From Anarhynchus alexandrinus (Eukaryota; Chordata; Aves; Charadriiformes; Charadriidae), in NCBI GenBank assembly GCA_008711295.1, contig VUYV01000289.1, positions 837,532-901,531 on the forward strand: DNA of 64,000 bases, read 5' to 3'. Numbering within the stretch: the stretch's first letter is position 1; every line of letters begins with the position of its first letter. The notes beneath the pieces were generated by a model. The model saw only the letters and a list, made by a program, of their open reading frames with translations, did no database searches and had not been told where the DNA came from. Shown one piece after another: positions 62,065 to 64,000 of the stretch. The translations under genes were made by a program, and so were the position numbers.

Positions 62065-64000
62065 GCTACACTTGCTTTGTCCACTGTGTCCCTGAAGACA
62101 GGTCCTGGCTTGCTGTCAGTCAGTCGTGCAACAAATGACACAGTCCCTGTTGGTTCTCAGGTATTTTCTCTTTCCGTTGTCTTAGAGGTATGTCTGTCCA
62201 TTCCCTGATCTTCATAGTGGTTTGTGCTCCCACTTTCTTGTTGTTGTTCCCCTTTTTTCTTGTTCTGCTCTTCTCTGCAGTCTCTGGGAAACTTTCCTCC
62301 TTGTCCGTGATCTAAGGAGCAACATCTTCTCTTCCTGAGAAGTTGACCTGACCCTCTCATTCTGTGACAGGGAAGACAATATCCAAGTTGGAAGCAAATA
62401 AATCAGACACACACTATTATTCACAGTCATGTAGGAACTTCTAGGAATAACCTGGGTAACAATCCAAAATTTCAGTTCTCTATTCTTTTCCTGAGATTTC
62501 CTGTTTGGTTCACAAATGGTCTTTTTTGTTTGTTTTATTGTTGGTATTTCTTTAATATATAATTCCTATTCCTCACTAGAAGAAGTTTAGTTAGCAGCAG
62601 GAATCACATTATCACAAGGGGACAGTTTCCTAAATCTGACTTTAAATCTGATATTTCACAGGTGAAATAATGTTCTATTATCAGGGAAGTCAGGAGGCAG
62701 GTGACATTTTTTTGAAGATATCGGGAAAAATTAAGTTCTGTGATGTGGTTTTATATTGACACCTGCCTGGGTTATTGAAATTGGAATATTTATATCCCTT
62801 ACTTAAACCAATGGAATAAAAGACAAGATTTAAGCTTACCAAAGCTAATAAAGTCAAAGGAATAATTAACAAATTTTCATCCTCTCCATGGACAAGCCAT
62901 AGAGGAGGATGAGCAATTTTGTTAGTGGCTTTTATGGCTATTTGTCCACAAGACGAATGAACAATGAGATTATGGAGCTCGGAGGTCTGCTCCAAGCTCC
63001 AGAGAAGATGGTGCTGCACCAGCACAGCCTGTTCCAGCATTATAGCCTGTCCTCATGTTCCAACTTCTCTAACTTAATGCCTGTTTCCCAGTGCTCCATG
63101 TTTCCTGCTCAAGGTTTCTTGTACCAGTCATATTGTTCCATCCATAATATTTTATTCCTAGATCCTCAGGTTTGTTCTTTTCTAACATATATTTCTTCAT
63201 TTTCTCTCTTAGCTTTTCCTTGTAGTCCTAGATTACTTCTGCCACCACCAGTCCTCTTCCAGACTTTCCCGGTCCCACTCACCTTCCCTGGTTTCCCTGT
63301 CCCAGTCTTCTTGCCTAGTCAGTCCTAGCTCTTGGAAAGAGCTGAATTGTTTTGTTTGGAGTTTTCCAGAAGAATTCAGCCTGAGGCAGCTATGAAGCTT
63401 ATGGTATTTCAGCCTAAATGGTTAAAGTCTGGCAAAGTTTTACGCAACATAAAAGAAGGTCTTTAATAATAAGCAGCGCTACTGGCCAAATCTGTATAAA
63501 TCCTAATCTGGTTCCCTTTGAAGTCAATGGTAAAAGTCCCAATGAGACCATTAATGTTAAAATTTTGTAATACAGTAAGCAAGTAAGTACATGCTTAAAG
63601 TGCTTTTGTGGATTGGACAGCAATTAAAAATGAGAGTGTACCTCTAGCTACTATGAACATGAATATATTATTTGCATTTGCTACTTTCACTTCCATTTTA
63701 TGAATGTATCCAATGGAAACTGTGAAAATTCTCTTTGAAATTTCTCATTGAATAATGTGGTCACATGTGCTGAACTTCCAAACCCATGGAAAATAAAGAA
63801 AATTGATAAAGTGATGTTTCCTCATATAACACTTTAAATGGCTTTCCACTACACTTTAAAAAGTACTGTTCTTTGTTGTGGCTGTATTGAGTAGCAGCAT
63901 TTCAGTTTGTAAGCATTTTGAGCGTGTGTTCAAAGTAGCATGGGAGAGAGGAACATGATCTTTTGCCTTTGTTTTCATTTGTTATTCCAAAGAACATGAA
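62065..64000. other. Gene-free intergenic sequence to the window end
   Basis: No supported gene. A 139-residue + frame at 62909-63328 has a Pro/Phe/Leu-rich end but no family match and no splice or polyadenylation support. A diverged ancient repeat of the 'gaagtcaatgg' type occurs at about 63506-63612 (ccctttgaagtcaatggtaa followed by acatgcttaaagtgcttttg). Confidence 0.45.
63506..63612. repeat. Ancient sauropsid interspersed repeat fragment
   Basis: tccctttgaagtcaatggta, then agtacatgcttaaagtgctt ttgtggattgg recall the turtle/bird repeat 'ccattgaagtcaatgg ... aagcacatgcttaagtgctttgctggatcggg'. Confidence 0.45.

Noticed and set aside
62909..63328. 139-residue frame with Pro-rich C-terminus
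   Set aside because: Its composition follows a local CT-rich sequence; no known domain and no signals for a gene.

Overview
The window looks like part of a bird chromosome, or at least a sauropsid one. It is AT-rich with isolated GC-rich islands, has very low coding density, and carries a 5'-truncated CR1 LINE with the typical 8-bp terminal repeat (12391-13028). Its one clearly recognisable gene is a vertebrate RASSF family member. I cannot name the species from the sequence.

The gene is RASSF9 (P-CIP1/PAMCI) on the + strand, in two coding exons. A 47-nt first coding exon at 19540-19586 encodes the N-terminus MAPFGRNLLKTRHKN and two bases of an Arg codon. A 25,335-bp GT-AG intron follows, then a terminal exon at 44922-46197 holding the whole RA domain, the coiled-coil region and the stop. 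The joined protein is 440 residues. A GC-rich, CpG-rich stretch (about 19640-20340, running into a 650-bp assembly gap) overlies the start of the intron. Two short upstream reading frames overlap the RASSF9 start codon.

Layout: 1-820 is AT-rich intergenic DNA. 960-2216 is a second CpG-rich island with a 739-bp gap, a 20-G homopolymer and a perfect 120-bp tandem duplication whose unit ends in a consensus splice donor; it is a candidate undescribed promoter or first exon, or partly an assembly artefact. 2217-19400 is intergenic DNA with old CR1 and SINE-like remnants and the younger CR1 copy. 19540-46197 is RASSF9. 46198 to about 47100 is probable 3' UTR. The rest, to 64000, is gene-free DNA with ancient repeats and a hexanucleotide satellite beside a 12-bp gap. 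In mammals RASSF9 lies between NTS and ALX1; neither was recognised here.

I found no novel multi-gene system. The observations most worth checking are the upstream CpG island with its duplicated exon-like unit, a possible 5' UTR acceptor at 19155, the upstream reading frames, the long polypyrimidine tract in the intron, and several ancient MIR/CORE-SINE-like fragments.
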